NCBI GenBank assembly: GCA_002482645.1
Contig: DLGJ01000003.1
Location: 1-64,000 of the forward strand
Origin: Hyphomicrobiaceae bacterium UBA7697
Lineage (GTDB): Bacteria > Pseudomonadota > Alphaproteobacteria > Rhizobiales > Methyloligellaceae
DNA length: 64,000 bases
Direction: 5' to 3'
Shown here: positions 8,577 to 17,134 of the stretch, one piece after another
Layout of the letters: every line of letters begins with the position of its first letter
Numbering within the stretch: the first letter of the stretch is position 1
Made by a program: the position numbers and the translations under genes
Notes under the pieces: generated by a model
The model's input: only the letters and a program-made list of their open reading frames with translations
The model's database searches: none
Told to the model about the DNA's origin: nothing

Positions 8577-10471
8577 GCGCTTTTCGCCGCCCGGCCCTTT
8601 TTCACATGCGCCAGCAGCAGCAGCAACGCCGCCGGCGTCATGCCGTCGAGCCGCGCCGCCTGACCGAGACTCGCGGGCCGCTGCCGGTCGAGTTTTTGAC
8701 GAAGCTCGTTCGAGAGGCCCGGCAGCGCGTCATAAGGGAAGTCCGGCGGGATCGCGATGGCTTCGTCCTTGCGGAACGCCGCCACGTCCATTTCCTGGCG
8801 CGAGACGTATACGGCATAGCGCGCGTCGATCGACAGCTGCCGCGCCGTCTCCTCGTCGAGCTCTCCGAGCTCCGGCCAGATCCGGGCAAGGCACGGCATG
8901 TCGATCTCGGGATAGCTCAAAAGGTCGAACGCGCTCCGCCGTCTGCCGTCCCGGTTGATCGACAGTCCCGCCTCGCCGGCTTCGTTGGGCGTGAGCGACA
9001 GCGCGTTCAGAAGCGCCGCACCGGCCGCGAGCGCTTGCGATTTCGCCTCGAAAGCGGTGCGCCTTTCTTCGCCGACGCACCCCGCCGCGAGCCCCAAGGG
9101 CGTCAACCGCTGATCCGCATTGTCGGCGCGCAGCATCAGCCGGTACTCCGCGCGCGAGGTGAACATGCGATAGGGCTCGCTGACGCCCCGCGTCACGAGA
9201 TCGTCGATCATTACCCCGAGATAGCCGTCGGCCCGCGTCACCGCGAAACGATCCCGCGACCCCGAGGCCGCCTTGGCCGCGTTGATGCCCGCGACGATCC
9301 CCTGACCGCCCGCTTCCTCGTAGCCGGTGGTGCCGTTGATCTGCCCGGCCAGGAACAGCCCCACGATCGCCTTCGTCTCGAGACTGGGCTGCAACTCGCG
9401 CGGGTCCACATAGTCGTACTCGATGGCGTAGCCGGGACGTTTCACGTGAACGTTTTCAAGTCCGGCGATCGTCTTCAGGAACGCGTGCTGAACGTCCTCG
9501 GGCAGGGAGGTCGAGATCCCGTTCGGGTAGACGGTGTCGTCGTCGAGGCCTTCCGGCTCGAGAAAGATCTGATGGCTCGCGCGATCCTTGAACCGCACCA
9601 CCTTGTCCTCGATGGACGGACAATAGCGCGGCCCGACGCTCTCGATCGCACCCGAATATATCGGTGCGCGGGAGAGGTTCGCCTCGATGATTCGATGAGT
9701 CTCTTCAGAGGTGTAGGTGATGTGGCAAGCGATCTGCGGCGTCGCGATCGCGTCCGTCAGAAACGAGAACGGGACGGGGGGCACGTCGCCAGGCTGCTCT
9801 TGCAAACGGTCCCAATCGATGGTCTTGCCGTCGAGACGGGGCGGCGTCCCCGTCTTCAACCGGCCCATCCGAAGCCCAAGCCCATAGAGCCGATCCGACA
9901 GACCGAGTGCCGGCGCCTCGCCGATGCGGCCTGCCGGAATGCGCGTGTCGCCGATATGGATCAGGCCGCGAAGAAAAGTGCCGGTGGTCAGCACGACGGC
10001 ACCGGCCGCGAACCGGCGCCCATCTGCCGTTACGACGCCGGTCACCTGGTTGCCGTCCACCGTGAGATCCTCGACGGCCGCCTCGATCACATCGAGATTG
10101 CCCGTCGCCGCGATGGCCGCCTGCATGGCCTGCCGGTAGAGCTTCCGATCCGCCTGGGCTCGCGGCCCTTGCACCGCCGGACCTTTGCTTCGGTTCAGGA
10201 CGCGGAACTGGATTCCGGCCGCGTCCGCCACCCGGCCCATCAGCCCATCCAGCGCATCGATCTCACGCACGAGATGACCCTTGCCGAGGCCGCCGATGGC
10301 GGGGTTGCACGACATCTCCCCAAGGGAGTTCGCGCGATGGGTCACGAGCGCCGTCCGCGCACCCATGCGCGCGGCCGCAGAAGCGGCCTCGCAGCCGGCG
10401 TGCCCGCCACCGATCACGATCACGTCGTAGGATTGGCCCGACGGCACGCTGGAGTGGGTTTTCATCGTCAT
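8573..10471 (-). CDS. mnmG: tRNA uridine-5-carboxymethylaminomethyl synthesis protein MnmG (GidA)
   Basis: A 632-residue FAD-dependent enzyme. The dinucleotide-binding motif DVIVIGGGHAGCEAA is at the N-terminus, followed by the family signatures NPAIGGLGKGHLVREIDALD and GPRYCPSIEDKVVRF, and GQINGTTGYEEAGGQG. With MnmE it installs the cmnm5 group on U34 of several tRNAs. The C-terminal helical domain ends in LLLLAHVKKG, the usual tRNA-binding tail. The start used gives MTMKTHSSVPSG; the second ATG two codons later is equally possible. The order mnmE-mnmG-rsmG-parA-parB is conserved near many bacterial origins. Confidence 0.97.
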   Translation of the reverse strand: MTMKTHSSVPSGQSYDVIVIGGGHAGCEAASAAARMGARTALVTHRANSLGEMSCNPAIGGLGKGHLVREIDALDGLMGRVADAAGIQFRVLNRSKGPAVQGPRAQADRKLYRQAMQAAIAATGNLDVIEAAVEDLTVDGNQVTGVVTADGRRFAAGAVVLTTGTFLRGLIHIGDTRIPAGRIGEAPALGLSDRLYGLGLRMGRLKTGTPPRLDGKTIDWDRLQEQPGDVPPVPFSFLTDAIATPQIACHITYTSEETHRIIEANLSRAPIYSGAIESVGPRYCPSIEDKVVRFKDRASHQIFLEPEGLDDDTVYPNGISTSLPEDVQHAFLKTIAGLENVHVKRPGYAIEYDYVDPRELQPSLETKAIVGLFLAGQINGTTGYEEAGGQGIVAGINAAKAASGSRDRFAVTRADGYLGVMIDDLVTRGVSEPYRMFTSRAEYRLMLRADNADQRLTPLGLAAGCVGEERRTAFEAKSQALAAGAALLNALSLTPNEAGEAGLSINRDGRRRSAFDLLSYPEIDMPCLARIWPELGELDEETARQLSIDARYAVYVSRQEMDVAAFRKDEAIAIPPDFPYDALPGLSNELRQKLDRQRPASLGQAARLDGMTPAALLLLLAHVKKGRAAKSA

Positions 10472-10527
10472 GGGCGCTAAGTAGTCGCTCCGCCGCCCGG
10501 CGTCAAAGCCGTGCCGTGCCGGGGAGA

Positions 10528-10543
10528 TGTTTCACGTGAATCA
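10528..10543 (+). promoter_or_regulatory. Probable parS centromere site
   Basis: TGTTTCACGTGAATCA matches the 16-bp parS consensus TGTTTCACGTGAAACA at 15 of 16 positions. It is in the 97-base spacer between mnmE and mnmG, 3.5 kb from parAB and 7.7 kb from the probable origin. Sites of this kind nucleate ParB sliding clamps. Confidence 0.85.
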
Positions 10544-10568
10544 TTCCAGCGGCTCGTCCCGTCCCGTT

Positions 10569-11921
10569 CTACTTGCCGATGCAGAACTCGGAGAAGATCG
10601 CGCCCAGCACTTCTTCGACGTCGATCCGCCCCGTCAGGCGGCCCAAATGGCGCGCCGCGAGGCGAAGTTCCTCCGCACGCAGCTCCGGATCGAGATCATG
10701 GTTAACAAATCGTTTCAGAGCGTCCCGCGCCGAGACAAGTTCGGTGCGGTGGCGAGTCCGGGTGATCGGCGATTGACCGAATTCCACGTCCACACCACCC
10801 GCGCGGCGCTCCAACTCGTCAATCAGGTCCCCAAGGCCCTTTCCCGATTTGGCCGAAAGCAGCAGGGCCGCCCTATCCTCCAAGCTCGCACCGGACACGT
10901 CCAAAAGATCGGCCTTGTTCACGACCCGGAGCACGGACGCCGCGGTCAGCGCCTCGGGCGGATTGAAGACGGGATCGGTCCCGTCGATCACCCACAGCAC
11001 CAGGTCCGCCGCCCCCGCGCGCGACACCGCCCGGCGCATGCCCTCGGTCTCGATGGCACCCCCTCCCTCCCGCAGGCCTGCCGTATCGGCGAGGATGACC
11101 GGCACAACTCCGATATCGAGATGAACCTCGATCACGTCACGCGTGGTCCCGGCTTCCTCGGAGACGATGGCAACATCGCGCTTCGCAAGTGCGTTCAGGA
11201 TCGAAGACTTGCCCGCGTTCGGCGGCCCAGCGATCACCACGCGAAAGCCCTCGCGCAACCGCTCGCCGCTCCGGTCCGCGAGATGCGCCTCGATGTCCAC
11301 AAGAACCGGCGCCACCACGGCCCCCGCCATCTCGACCGCCTCGCCGGCGACGTCGGCTTCGTCGGAGAAATCCAGCGCCGCCTCCATCAGGCTCTGCGCC
11401 TTCAGGAGCCCGGCACGCCAGCCCTCGTAGAGACGCCGCAACCCGCCCTCGGCCTGCGCCAGGGCCTGTCGCCGCTGCCCTTCCGTCTCGGCCGCCACAA
11501 GATCGGCGAGCCCCTCGACTTCGGTGAGATCGAGCTTCCCGTTCTCGAAGGCGCGGCGGGCGAACTCGCCGGGTTCCGCAAGCCGCGTGCCCTCCACCAC
11601 CAAGACGGCATCGACGACTGCCCGCACCACCGCCCGGCCGCCATGGACCTGCAGCTCGGCCATGTCCTCCCCGGTGAAGCTCGCAGGGCCCGGAAACCAC
11701 AGCACCAGCCCCCGGTCAATCCCACCGATCCGCCGCAACGACGCTTCCCGTGCAACAGGCAATGAATCTATGAGGTGCCTCAGTACCGCATCCGTCGCCG
11801 GCCCCGACACACGAACCACCGCAACGGCGGAGACACCGGCGCCCGAGGCCAGCGCCACGATCGTGTCGCAAGGCGCGCGAGCCCCTTCAACGGTTTCATG
11901 ATCCGGCAGCGTGTGGTTCAT
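10569..11921 (-). CDS. mnmE: tRNA modification GTPase MnmE (TrmE)
   Basis: A 450-residue GTPase that works with MnmG on U34 of tRNA. The N-terminal folate-binding domain carries FTGEDMAELQVHGG. The G domain has the P-loop GPPNAGKSSILNAL, the switch region EAGTTRDVIEVH and DTAGLREG. The protein ends in FCIGK, with the C-terminal Cys typical of the family. It is separated by 41 bases from the divergent DUF255 gene at 11963, so the two probably have back-to-back promoters. Confidence 0.96.
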   Translation of the reverse strand: MNHTLPDHETVEGARAPCDTIVALASGAGVSAVAVVRVSGPATDAVLRHLIDSLPVAREASLRRIGGIDRGLVLWFPGPASFTGEDMAELQVHGGRAVVRAVVDAVLVVEGTRLAEPGEFARRAFENGKLDLTEVEGLADLVAAETEGQRRQALAQAEGGLRRLYEGWRAGLLKAQSLMEAALDFSDEADVAGEAVEMAGAVVAPVLVDIEAHLADRSGERLREGFRVVIAGPPNAGKSSILNALAKRDVAIVSEEAGTTRDVIEVHLDIGVVPVILADTAGLREGGGAIETEGMRRAVSRAGAADLVLWVIDGTDPVFNPPEALTAASVLRVVNKADLLDVSGASLEDRAALLLSAKSGKGLGDLIDELERRAGGVDVEFGQSPITRTRHRTELVSARDALKRFVNHDLDPELRAEELRLAARHLGRLTGRIDVEEVLGAIFSEFCIGK

Positions 11922-11962
11922 AGTCTATCGTACTCAAACCTCCACGAAGACCGGAAGGCAGG

Positions 11963-14008
11963 ATGGCCGAACAGCACGGAAATCGACTCGGCGGCGAAAC
12001 GAGCCCCTATCTCCGGCAGCACAAGGACAACCCGGTCCATTGGCGCCCCTGGGGCGCGGCGGCGTTCGCCGAGGCCAAGAAGACCGGAAAGCCCATCCTT
12101 CTGTCCGTCGGCTACGCGGCCTGTCATTGGTGCCACGTCATGGCCCATGAGAGCTTCGAGGATCCGGATACCGCCGCGGTCATGAACGAGCTGTTCGTGA
12201 ATATCAAGGTCGACCGCGAGGAACGGCCCGACGTGGACGCGATTTATATGAACGCGCTTCATTTCATCGGCGAGCAGGGCGGCTGGCCCCTGACGATGTT
12301 CCTCACGCCGGACGCGGAGCCCTTTTGGGGCGGGACCTATTTCCCGAAGCACCAGCGCTACGGACGCCCCGCGTTCGTCGACGTGCTGAAGACCGTCGCC
12401 CACACGTTTCATCAACAGCCGGACCGCGTCCGCGCCAACGCCGACTCCTTGCACGCGCGCCTCCAGCCAAGCCACCCCAAGGGCGACACGGCCGCCCTCG
12501 ACGACGCCACCCTCGACAACTGGACCCACAGGTTCCTCGCAGCCGTGGATCCTGCCCTTGGCGGCATGCGCGGCGCGCCGAAATTTCCGCAAACCCAGTT
12601 CTTCACGCTGCTCTGGCGCGGGGCTCTCCGCTACGGGGCCGAAAGCCTGAAAGACGCGGTGGAGGTCACGCTCACCCATATTTGCCAGGGCGGTATCTAC
12701 GATCACCTCGGCGGCGGCTTCGCGCGCTACAGCGTGGACGAACGCTGGCTCGTTCCGCATTTCGAGAAGATGCTCTACGACAATGCCCTCCTTGTCGACC
12801 TGATGACGGAGGTCTGGCGCGAGGACAAGAATCCGCTCTACGCCATCCGCATCGCCGAGACGGTCCAGTGGGCCTTGCGCGAGATGACCGTGAAAGGCGG
12901 CGGCTTCGCCGCCTCGCTCGACGCCGACAGCGAAGGCGAGGAAGGCAAGTTCTACGTCTGGACGCTGGACGAGGTCGCCGGCGCGCTCGGCCCGGACGAT
13001 GCCCGCATCTTCGCCGGCATCTACGACGTCACCGCGAGCGGCAATTTCGAAGGAAAGACCATTCTCAACCGCCTCGGCGACGTCGCCCTCGAGGACGGCG
13101 AAACCGAACGCCGCCTTGCGGCGATGCGCGCGACGCTTCTTAAGCGCCGTTCACTCCGTATACGTCCTTCTTTCGACGATAAAGTTCTCGCCGACTGGAA
13201 CGGCCTGATGATCGCCGCGCTCGCAAACGCGGCAACGGCGTTCGATAACGCCAAATGGCTCGACGTTGCCGAGACCGCGTTCGACTTCGTCTTTACACGG
13301 ATGAGCGTCGGTGTGCGGCTCGTGCATTCCTATCGGGAGGAACCGGGCAACGCACCGGCAACGGCGAGCGACTACGCCAACATGATCCGCGCGGCGCTCG
13401 CGCTGGCCAACGCCACCAACAATCCCGAATATGTGGAACAGGCCTGCGCCTGGGTGCACGTGCTCGACACGCATTATTGGTCCGAGGCGATGGGCGGTTA
13501 CCACCTGGCCGCGGACGACACGGAGGATCTCATCGTACGGCCCTTGAGCGGTCTCGACGATGCGACGCCGAACGCCAATGCCATGATGGTCTCCAATCTC
13601 GTGGCGTTATCGTCCTGGACCGGCAATATGGCGTATACGGATCGTGCCGAAGCGATTCTGAAGGCCTTCGGCCCCGCGATCACCGCCAACCCCGTCGGGC
13701 ACTCGGGGCTGCTCGCCGCGGCCATCGACTATTTGGCCCCGGCACTTGTTGTCTTGATGGTTCCGGAGGGCGGCGATCCTTCGGCCATGCGCGCCGCGCT
13801 GCGCGACGTCTCGCTGCCCAATGCGGTGGTGGACGAGGTCTGGGCCGACGAGACGCTTCCGTCCACCTCGCCCGCCGCCGGCAAGACCGTCGTGGACGGC
13901 ACGACGACCGCTTATGTCTGCATCGGGCCGCAATGCTCGCTGCCGGTCACGGAGCCTGCGAAGCTCGTGGAGACGATTGAGGCTACGCGGCAGGTGACGA
14001 TAGCGTAG
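11963..14008 (+). CDS. DUF255 thioredoxin-domain protein (YyaL/SSP411-like)
   Basis: A 681-residue cytosolic protein. Residues 1-165 form the DUF255 thioredoxin-like domain, with the opening NRLGGETSPYLRQHKDNPVHW and a CHWC active-site-like motif in SVGYAACHWCHVMAHESFE (split: SVGYAACHWCHV and MAHESFED). The larger C-terminal part resembles an (alpha/alpha)6 barrel of the N-acylglucosamine 2-epimerase type, with GGIYDHLGGGFARYSVD and FEKMLYDNALL. The biochemical role of this widespread family is not established. It is divergent from mnmE. The final cysteines in CIGPQCSLPV are near the C-terminus, where related proteins also have a Cys pair. Confidence 0.9.
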   Translation: MAEQHGNRLGGETSPYLRQHKDNPVHWRPWGAAAFAEAKKTGKPILLSVGYAACHWCHVMAHESFEDPDTAAVMNELFVNIKVDREERPDVDAIYMNALHFIGEQGGWPLTMFLTPDAEPFWGGTYFPKHQRYGRPAFVDVLKTVAHTFHQQPDRVRANADSLHARLQPSHPKGDTAALDDATLDNWTHRFLAAVDPALGGMRGAPKFPQTQFFTLLWRGALRYGAESLKDAVEVTLTHICQGGIYDHLGGGFARYSVDERWLVPHFEKMLYDNALLVDLMTEVWREDKNPLYAIRIAETVQWALREMTVKGGGFAASLDADSEGEEGKFYVWTLDEVAGALGPDDARIFAGIYDVTASGNFEGKTILNRLGDVALEDGETERRLAAMRATLLKRRSLRIRPSFDDKVLADWNGLMIAALANAATAFDNAKWLDVAETAFDFVFTRMSVGVRLVHSYREEPGNAPATASDYANMIRAALALANATNNPEYVEQACAWVHVLDTHYWSEAMGGYHLAADDTEDLIVRPLSGLDDATPNANAMMVSNLVALSSWTGNMAYTDRAEAILKAFGPAITANPVGHSGLLAAAIDYLAPALVVLMVPEGGDPSAMRAALRDVSLPNAVVDEVWADETLPSTSPAAGKTVVDGTTTAYVCIGPQCSLPVTEPAKLVETIEATRQVTIA

Positions 14009-14090
14009 CTACTCAACGAATCAATGTACTATCTCGAACGTCAACCTCTGGTCGCGATCTCGGCGGCCATCTCCCACGTTCGAGCGAAAA

Positions 14091-14939
14091 ATGAAGACAG
14101 GCTATGTTGCGTATATAGACGAGTCGGGCGACGACGGACTTCGCAGCGTCCGCCCAGCCACGCCCAATGGATCGTCAGAATGGATGGTGCTCTCTGGAGT
14201 CCTAGTCAGGGCTGACAAAGACCACTCGGTTCCAAACTGGGTCCGGGGTATCCGCGCCGACCTGCGACAGGTCCAAAGACCTGACATTCACTTCCGCCAT
14301 CTTCGGTACGACAACAAACGCAGAGCCTGCGAGCAGTTCGCCCAACTGCCGATTCGCGGCTTCACTGTCTTGTCAAACAAGAAGAACATGCAGGGATACA
14401 CGAACCCACGTGCGGCCTCGATCCCCGCGCGGAATTGGTTCTATTGTTGGCTTACGCGTTTGCTCCTTGAGCGCATCACTCACTACTGCGCTCAACGCAC
14501 TCTTCAAGATTGGAACGAGAACCGTTTAGTCCGGCTAATATTCTCAACACGCGGAGGAATGTCGTACCCCCAACTCCGCGCCTACATGACATGGCTCAAA
14601 AAACACAAGCTCGCGGGAACCCAGCACCTTAATCAAGGAGACCTCGACTGGTCCGTCCTCGATGTCGGCGAGGTGCATGCGTACGACCACACCAACCGCG
14701 CGGGACTACAGCTTGCCGACATCCTCGCAAGCGCGTTCTTTCAGGCCGTAGAGTACTGGCCCAACAGAACCTGCGACGCCAGTCTCGCAAAAGTGCTGAG
14801 CCCACGAATGGCAAGAGACCACAATGGGAACGTCCTTGGGTATGGCCTCAAACCTATGCCGGCTCTAAGGAAGGCAAGACTGCTTCCGGAGCAGCGAGAG
14901 ATATTTGAGTACTACGGATATCCCAGAGAGAAGTGGTAG
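14091..14939 (+). CDS. DUF3800 domain-containing protein
   Basis: A 282-residue protein beginning YVAYIDESGDDG, the acidic signature of DUF3800, and containing LQLADILASAFF near the C-terminus, the second conserved part (a Gln-Leu-Ala-Asp motif). The family is widespread in accessory regions and is thought from its fold to be RNase H-like, but no function is established. The base composition is visibly richer in A and T than both neighbours, and codons such as tta, aga and ata are more common. It sits alone between the DUF255 gene and rho, where related genomes often have mnmE close to rho. This suggests horizontal acquisition. A 225-base A/T-rich spacer with an inverted repeat follows it. 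Confidence 0.85.
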   Translation: MKTGYVAYIDESGDDGLRSVRPATPNGSSEWMVLSGVLVRADKDHSVPNWVRGIRADLRQVQRPDIHFRHLRYDNKRRACEQFAQLPIRGFTVLSNKKNMQGYTNPRAASIPARNWFYCWLTRLLLERITHYCAQRTLQDWNENRLVRLIFSTRGGMSYPQLRAYMTWLKKHKLAGTQHLNQGDLDWSVLDVGEVHAYDHTNRAGLQLADILASAFFQAVEYWPNRTCDASLAKVLSPRMARDHNGNVLGYGLKPMPALRKARLLPEQREIFEYYGYPREKW

Positions 14940-15050
14940 GTCCCTGGCTCCTCTGGCACCGTAGGTCATAGCCCGCTGTCCAATGAACGAGCATCCTTGC
15001 GGCTGCCGCAAAAAAGCGACTCGGAGTTGTTCCAGCAGAACCTACCACTT
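14931..15050. repeat. 11-bp inverted repeat flanking the end of the DUF3800 gene
   Basis: AAGTGGTAGGT at 14931-14941 overlaps the DUF3800 stop codon, and its exact reverse complement ACCTACCACTT is at 15040-15050. Within the 98-base interval is a smaller perfect stem, TTGCGG-CTG-CCGCAA, followed by six A residues. The arms may be the ends of a small degenerate insertion or a large stem-loop; nothing encodes a transposase here. The rest of the spacer to 15164 is A/T-rich with two copies of GTCAATG and no gene that I can support. Confidence 0.5.
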
Positions 15051-15164
15051 AAAATAATCTGCTGATTTGGCGAATTTGTCAATGAGATTCGCTATAAGAG
15101 TCAATGTGTTAGCAAGTCATTGAATCGATTTCCGAAAATCCACCGGCTTTCAGTTCGCAAGCCC

Positions 15165-16430
15165 CTACGTATTCATCGAGTCGAAGAATTCGGAATTGTT
15201 CTTGGTCTGCTTGAGCTTGTCGACCAGGAACTCGATCGCGTCCATGGTGCCCATCGGGTTCAGGATGCGGCGGAGCACGTACATCTTCTTGAGCTGATCC
15301 TTTTCGACCAGCAGTTCCTCTTTGCGGGTGCCGGAGCGGGCGATGTCGATGGCCGGGAACACGCGCTTGTCGGCGACCTTGCGGTCGAGCACGACTTCGG
15401 AGTTACCGGTGCCCTTGAACTCTTCGAAGATGACTTCGTCCATGCGGCTGCCCGTGTCGATCAGGGCCGTGGCGATGATCGTCAGCGACCCGCCTTCCTC
15501 GATATTGCGTGCCGCGCCGAAGAAGCGCTTCGGCCGCTGCAACGCGTTGGCGTCCACGCCGCCGGTCAGCACCTTGCCCGAGGACGGCACCACCGTGTTG
15601 TAGGCGCGACCCAGCCGCGTGATCGAATCGAGCAGGATCACCACGTCGCGGCCATGCTCGACCAGACGCTTGGCCTTCTCGATCACCATTTCGGCGACCT
15701 GTACGTGGCGGGCGGCCGGCTCGTCGAAGGTGGAGGACACGACCTCGCCCTTCACCGACCGCTGCATGTCGGTCACTTCTTCCGGACGCTCGTCGATCAG
15801 GAGCACGATCAGATAGCACTCCGGATGATTGGCCGTGATGGAATGGGCGATGTTCTGGAGGATGATGGTCTTACCGGTGCGCGGCTGCGCCACGATGAGC
15901 CCGCGCTGGCCCTTGCCGATCGGGGCCACGATGTCGATGACCCGGCCCGTGTAATCCTTCTTGGTCGGGTCCTCGGTCTCCATCTCGAGCCGCTCGTCCG
16001 GGTAGAGCGGCGTCAGATTGTCGAAATGGATCTTGTGACGTTGCTTCTCGGGGTCCTCGAAATTGATCGTGTTGACCTTGAGAAGCGCGAAATAGCGTTC
16101 GCCCTCTTTCGGGCTCCGGATTTGCCCTTCGACCGTATCTCCGGTCCGGAGGCCGAAACGCCTGATCTGGGACGGCGAGACATAGATGTCGTCGGGCCCG
16201 GCCAGATAGTTCGAATCGGGAGATCGCAAGAAGCCGAAGCCGTCTTGCAGAACCTCGACCACGCCCTGGCCGGTGATGTCCACGTCGCGGGCGGCGAGTT
16301 GCTTGAGAATCGCGAACATCAACTCCTGCTTGCGCATGGCGTTCGCGTTTTCGACTTCGACTTCTTCCGCGAAGCTCAAAAGCTCCGTGGGCGATTTAGC
16401 TTTCAAATCCTGCAGCTTCATTTCCTGCAT
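15165..16430 (-). CDS. rho: Transcription termination factor Rho
   Basis: A 421-residue hexameric RNA helicase. The N-terminal MKLQDLKAKSPTELLSFAEE and the cold-shock-like RNA-binding domain (GFGFLRSPDSNYLAGPDDIYV in two parts: GFGFLRSPDSNY and AGPDDIYVSPSQ) are followed by the P-loop QPRTGKTIILQNIA and by LLIDERPEEVTDM and DSITRLGRAYN of the ATPase core. All elements are present. The ATG at 16430 gives MQEMKLQ; an internal ATG three codons later is a possible start. It follows hemJ on the same strand after about 260 bases, a leader long enough for the autoregulation known for rho genes. Confidence 0.98.
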   Translation of the reverse strand: MQEMKLQDLKAKSPTELLSFAEEVEVENANAMRKQELMFAILKQLAARDVDITGQGVVEVLQDGFGFLRSPDSNYLAGPDDIYVSPSQIRRFGLRTGDTVEGQIRSPKEGERYFALLKVNTINFEDPEKQRHKIHFDNLTPLYPDERLEMETEDPTKKDYTGRVIDIVAPIGKGQRGLIVAQPRTGKTIILQNIAHSITANHPECYLIVLLIDERPEEVTDMQRSVKGEVVSSTFDEPAARHVQVAEMVIEKAKRLVEHGRDVVILLDSITRLGRAYNTVVPSSGKVLTGGVDANALQRPKRFFGAARNIEEGGSLTIIATALIDTGSRMDEVIFEEFKGTGNSEVVLDRKVADKRVFPAIDIARSGTRKEELLVEKDQLKKMYVLRRILNPMGTMDAIEFLVDKLKQTKNNSEFFDSMNT

Positions 16431-16529
16431 CCGCTGCTAACTCCAATGGGGGAAAAATGCTGTGGTTTCGGTTCCCGCGCGCCCAGGGCGTGCGATCTCA
16501 GAGAAGGGGAAGGGATGTTCGTCGGCGGG

Positions 16530-16548
16530 AGGGCGGTTGATCCGCCCT
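16530..16548 (-). promoter_or_regulatory. Stem-loop in the rho leader
   Basis: AGGGCGG (16530-16536), a 5-base spacer and CCGCCCT (16542-16548) form a perfect 7-bp stem about 100 bases upstream of the rho start on the minus strand. No T run follows, so it is not a canonical intrinsic terminator. It could be part of an attenuation leader. The rest of the 260-base hemJ-rho spacer shows no gene. Confidence 0.35.
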
Positions 16549-16690
16549 GGCCAGTCTGCGTCAAAACCGGGACCGGACCCCGTATCTTGGACTGGTTTTG
16601 AGTCGTCTTATAGCAGACCGGCGCCCCGCGCGGAATAGATTTGCCCGTTGCGCTGCATAAATTTTGAGCGGGCGGCGCCGAAGCCCGGCC

Positions 16691-17119
16691 TCAGAAGGGC
16701 TTCACCACCGCCAGAATGACGATGACGATCATTAGCAGCGTCGGAACCTCGTTCGCGATCCGGAAGAAGCGCTGTGTGTGGGTGTTGCGATCTTCCGCAA
16801 AGTCCCTGGTCCACCGGGCCAGAAACCCGGTGAAGCCCGACAGAGCCACGACGAGCACGAGTTTCAAGTGAAACCAGCCCGCCTGGCTCCAATTCACGGT
16901 CTGGAACGCCAAAACGAGCCCAAACACCCAGCTCGCGATCATCGCCGGCGTGATGATCGCCTTCAGAAGACGCCGCTCCATGACCTTGAACGTCTCGGAC
17001 TGGCGCGAGCCTTTCTCGGCTTCCGTGTGGTAGACGAAGAGCCTGGGCAGATAGAGAACGCCAGCCATCCAGGCGATCACCGAGATGATGTGGAACGCCT
17101 TGATGTAGAGAAGAAACAT
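16691..17119 (-). CDS. hemJ: Protoporphyrinogen IX oxidase HemJ
   Basis: A 142-residue integral membrane protein with four predicted hydrophobic segments. The conserved His is in IKAFHIISVIAWMAG near residue 10 and the conserved Lys in WFHLKLVLV, both characteristic of HemJ, the heme-containing protoporphyrinogen oxidase used by many bacteria lacking HemG and HemY. It is 15 bases downstream of hemE on the same strand, and the two catalyse steps of the same heme pathway. Confidence 0.93.
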   Translation of the reverse strand: MFLLYIKAFHIISVIAWMAGVLYLPRLFVYHTEAEKGSRQSETFKVMERRLLKAIITPAMIASWVFGLVLAFQTVNWSQAGWFHLKLVLVVALSGFTGFLARWTRDFAEDRNTHTQRFFRIANEVPTLLMIVIVILAVVKPF

Positions 17120-17134
17120 CGGTTTTTCAGGTCC

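Noticed and set aside
8606..10480. Long plus-strand open frame (624 codons) across mnmG.
   Set aside because: mnmG is clear on the minus strand, and the plus frame shows no recognisable domain or ribosome-binding site.
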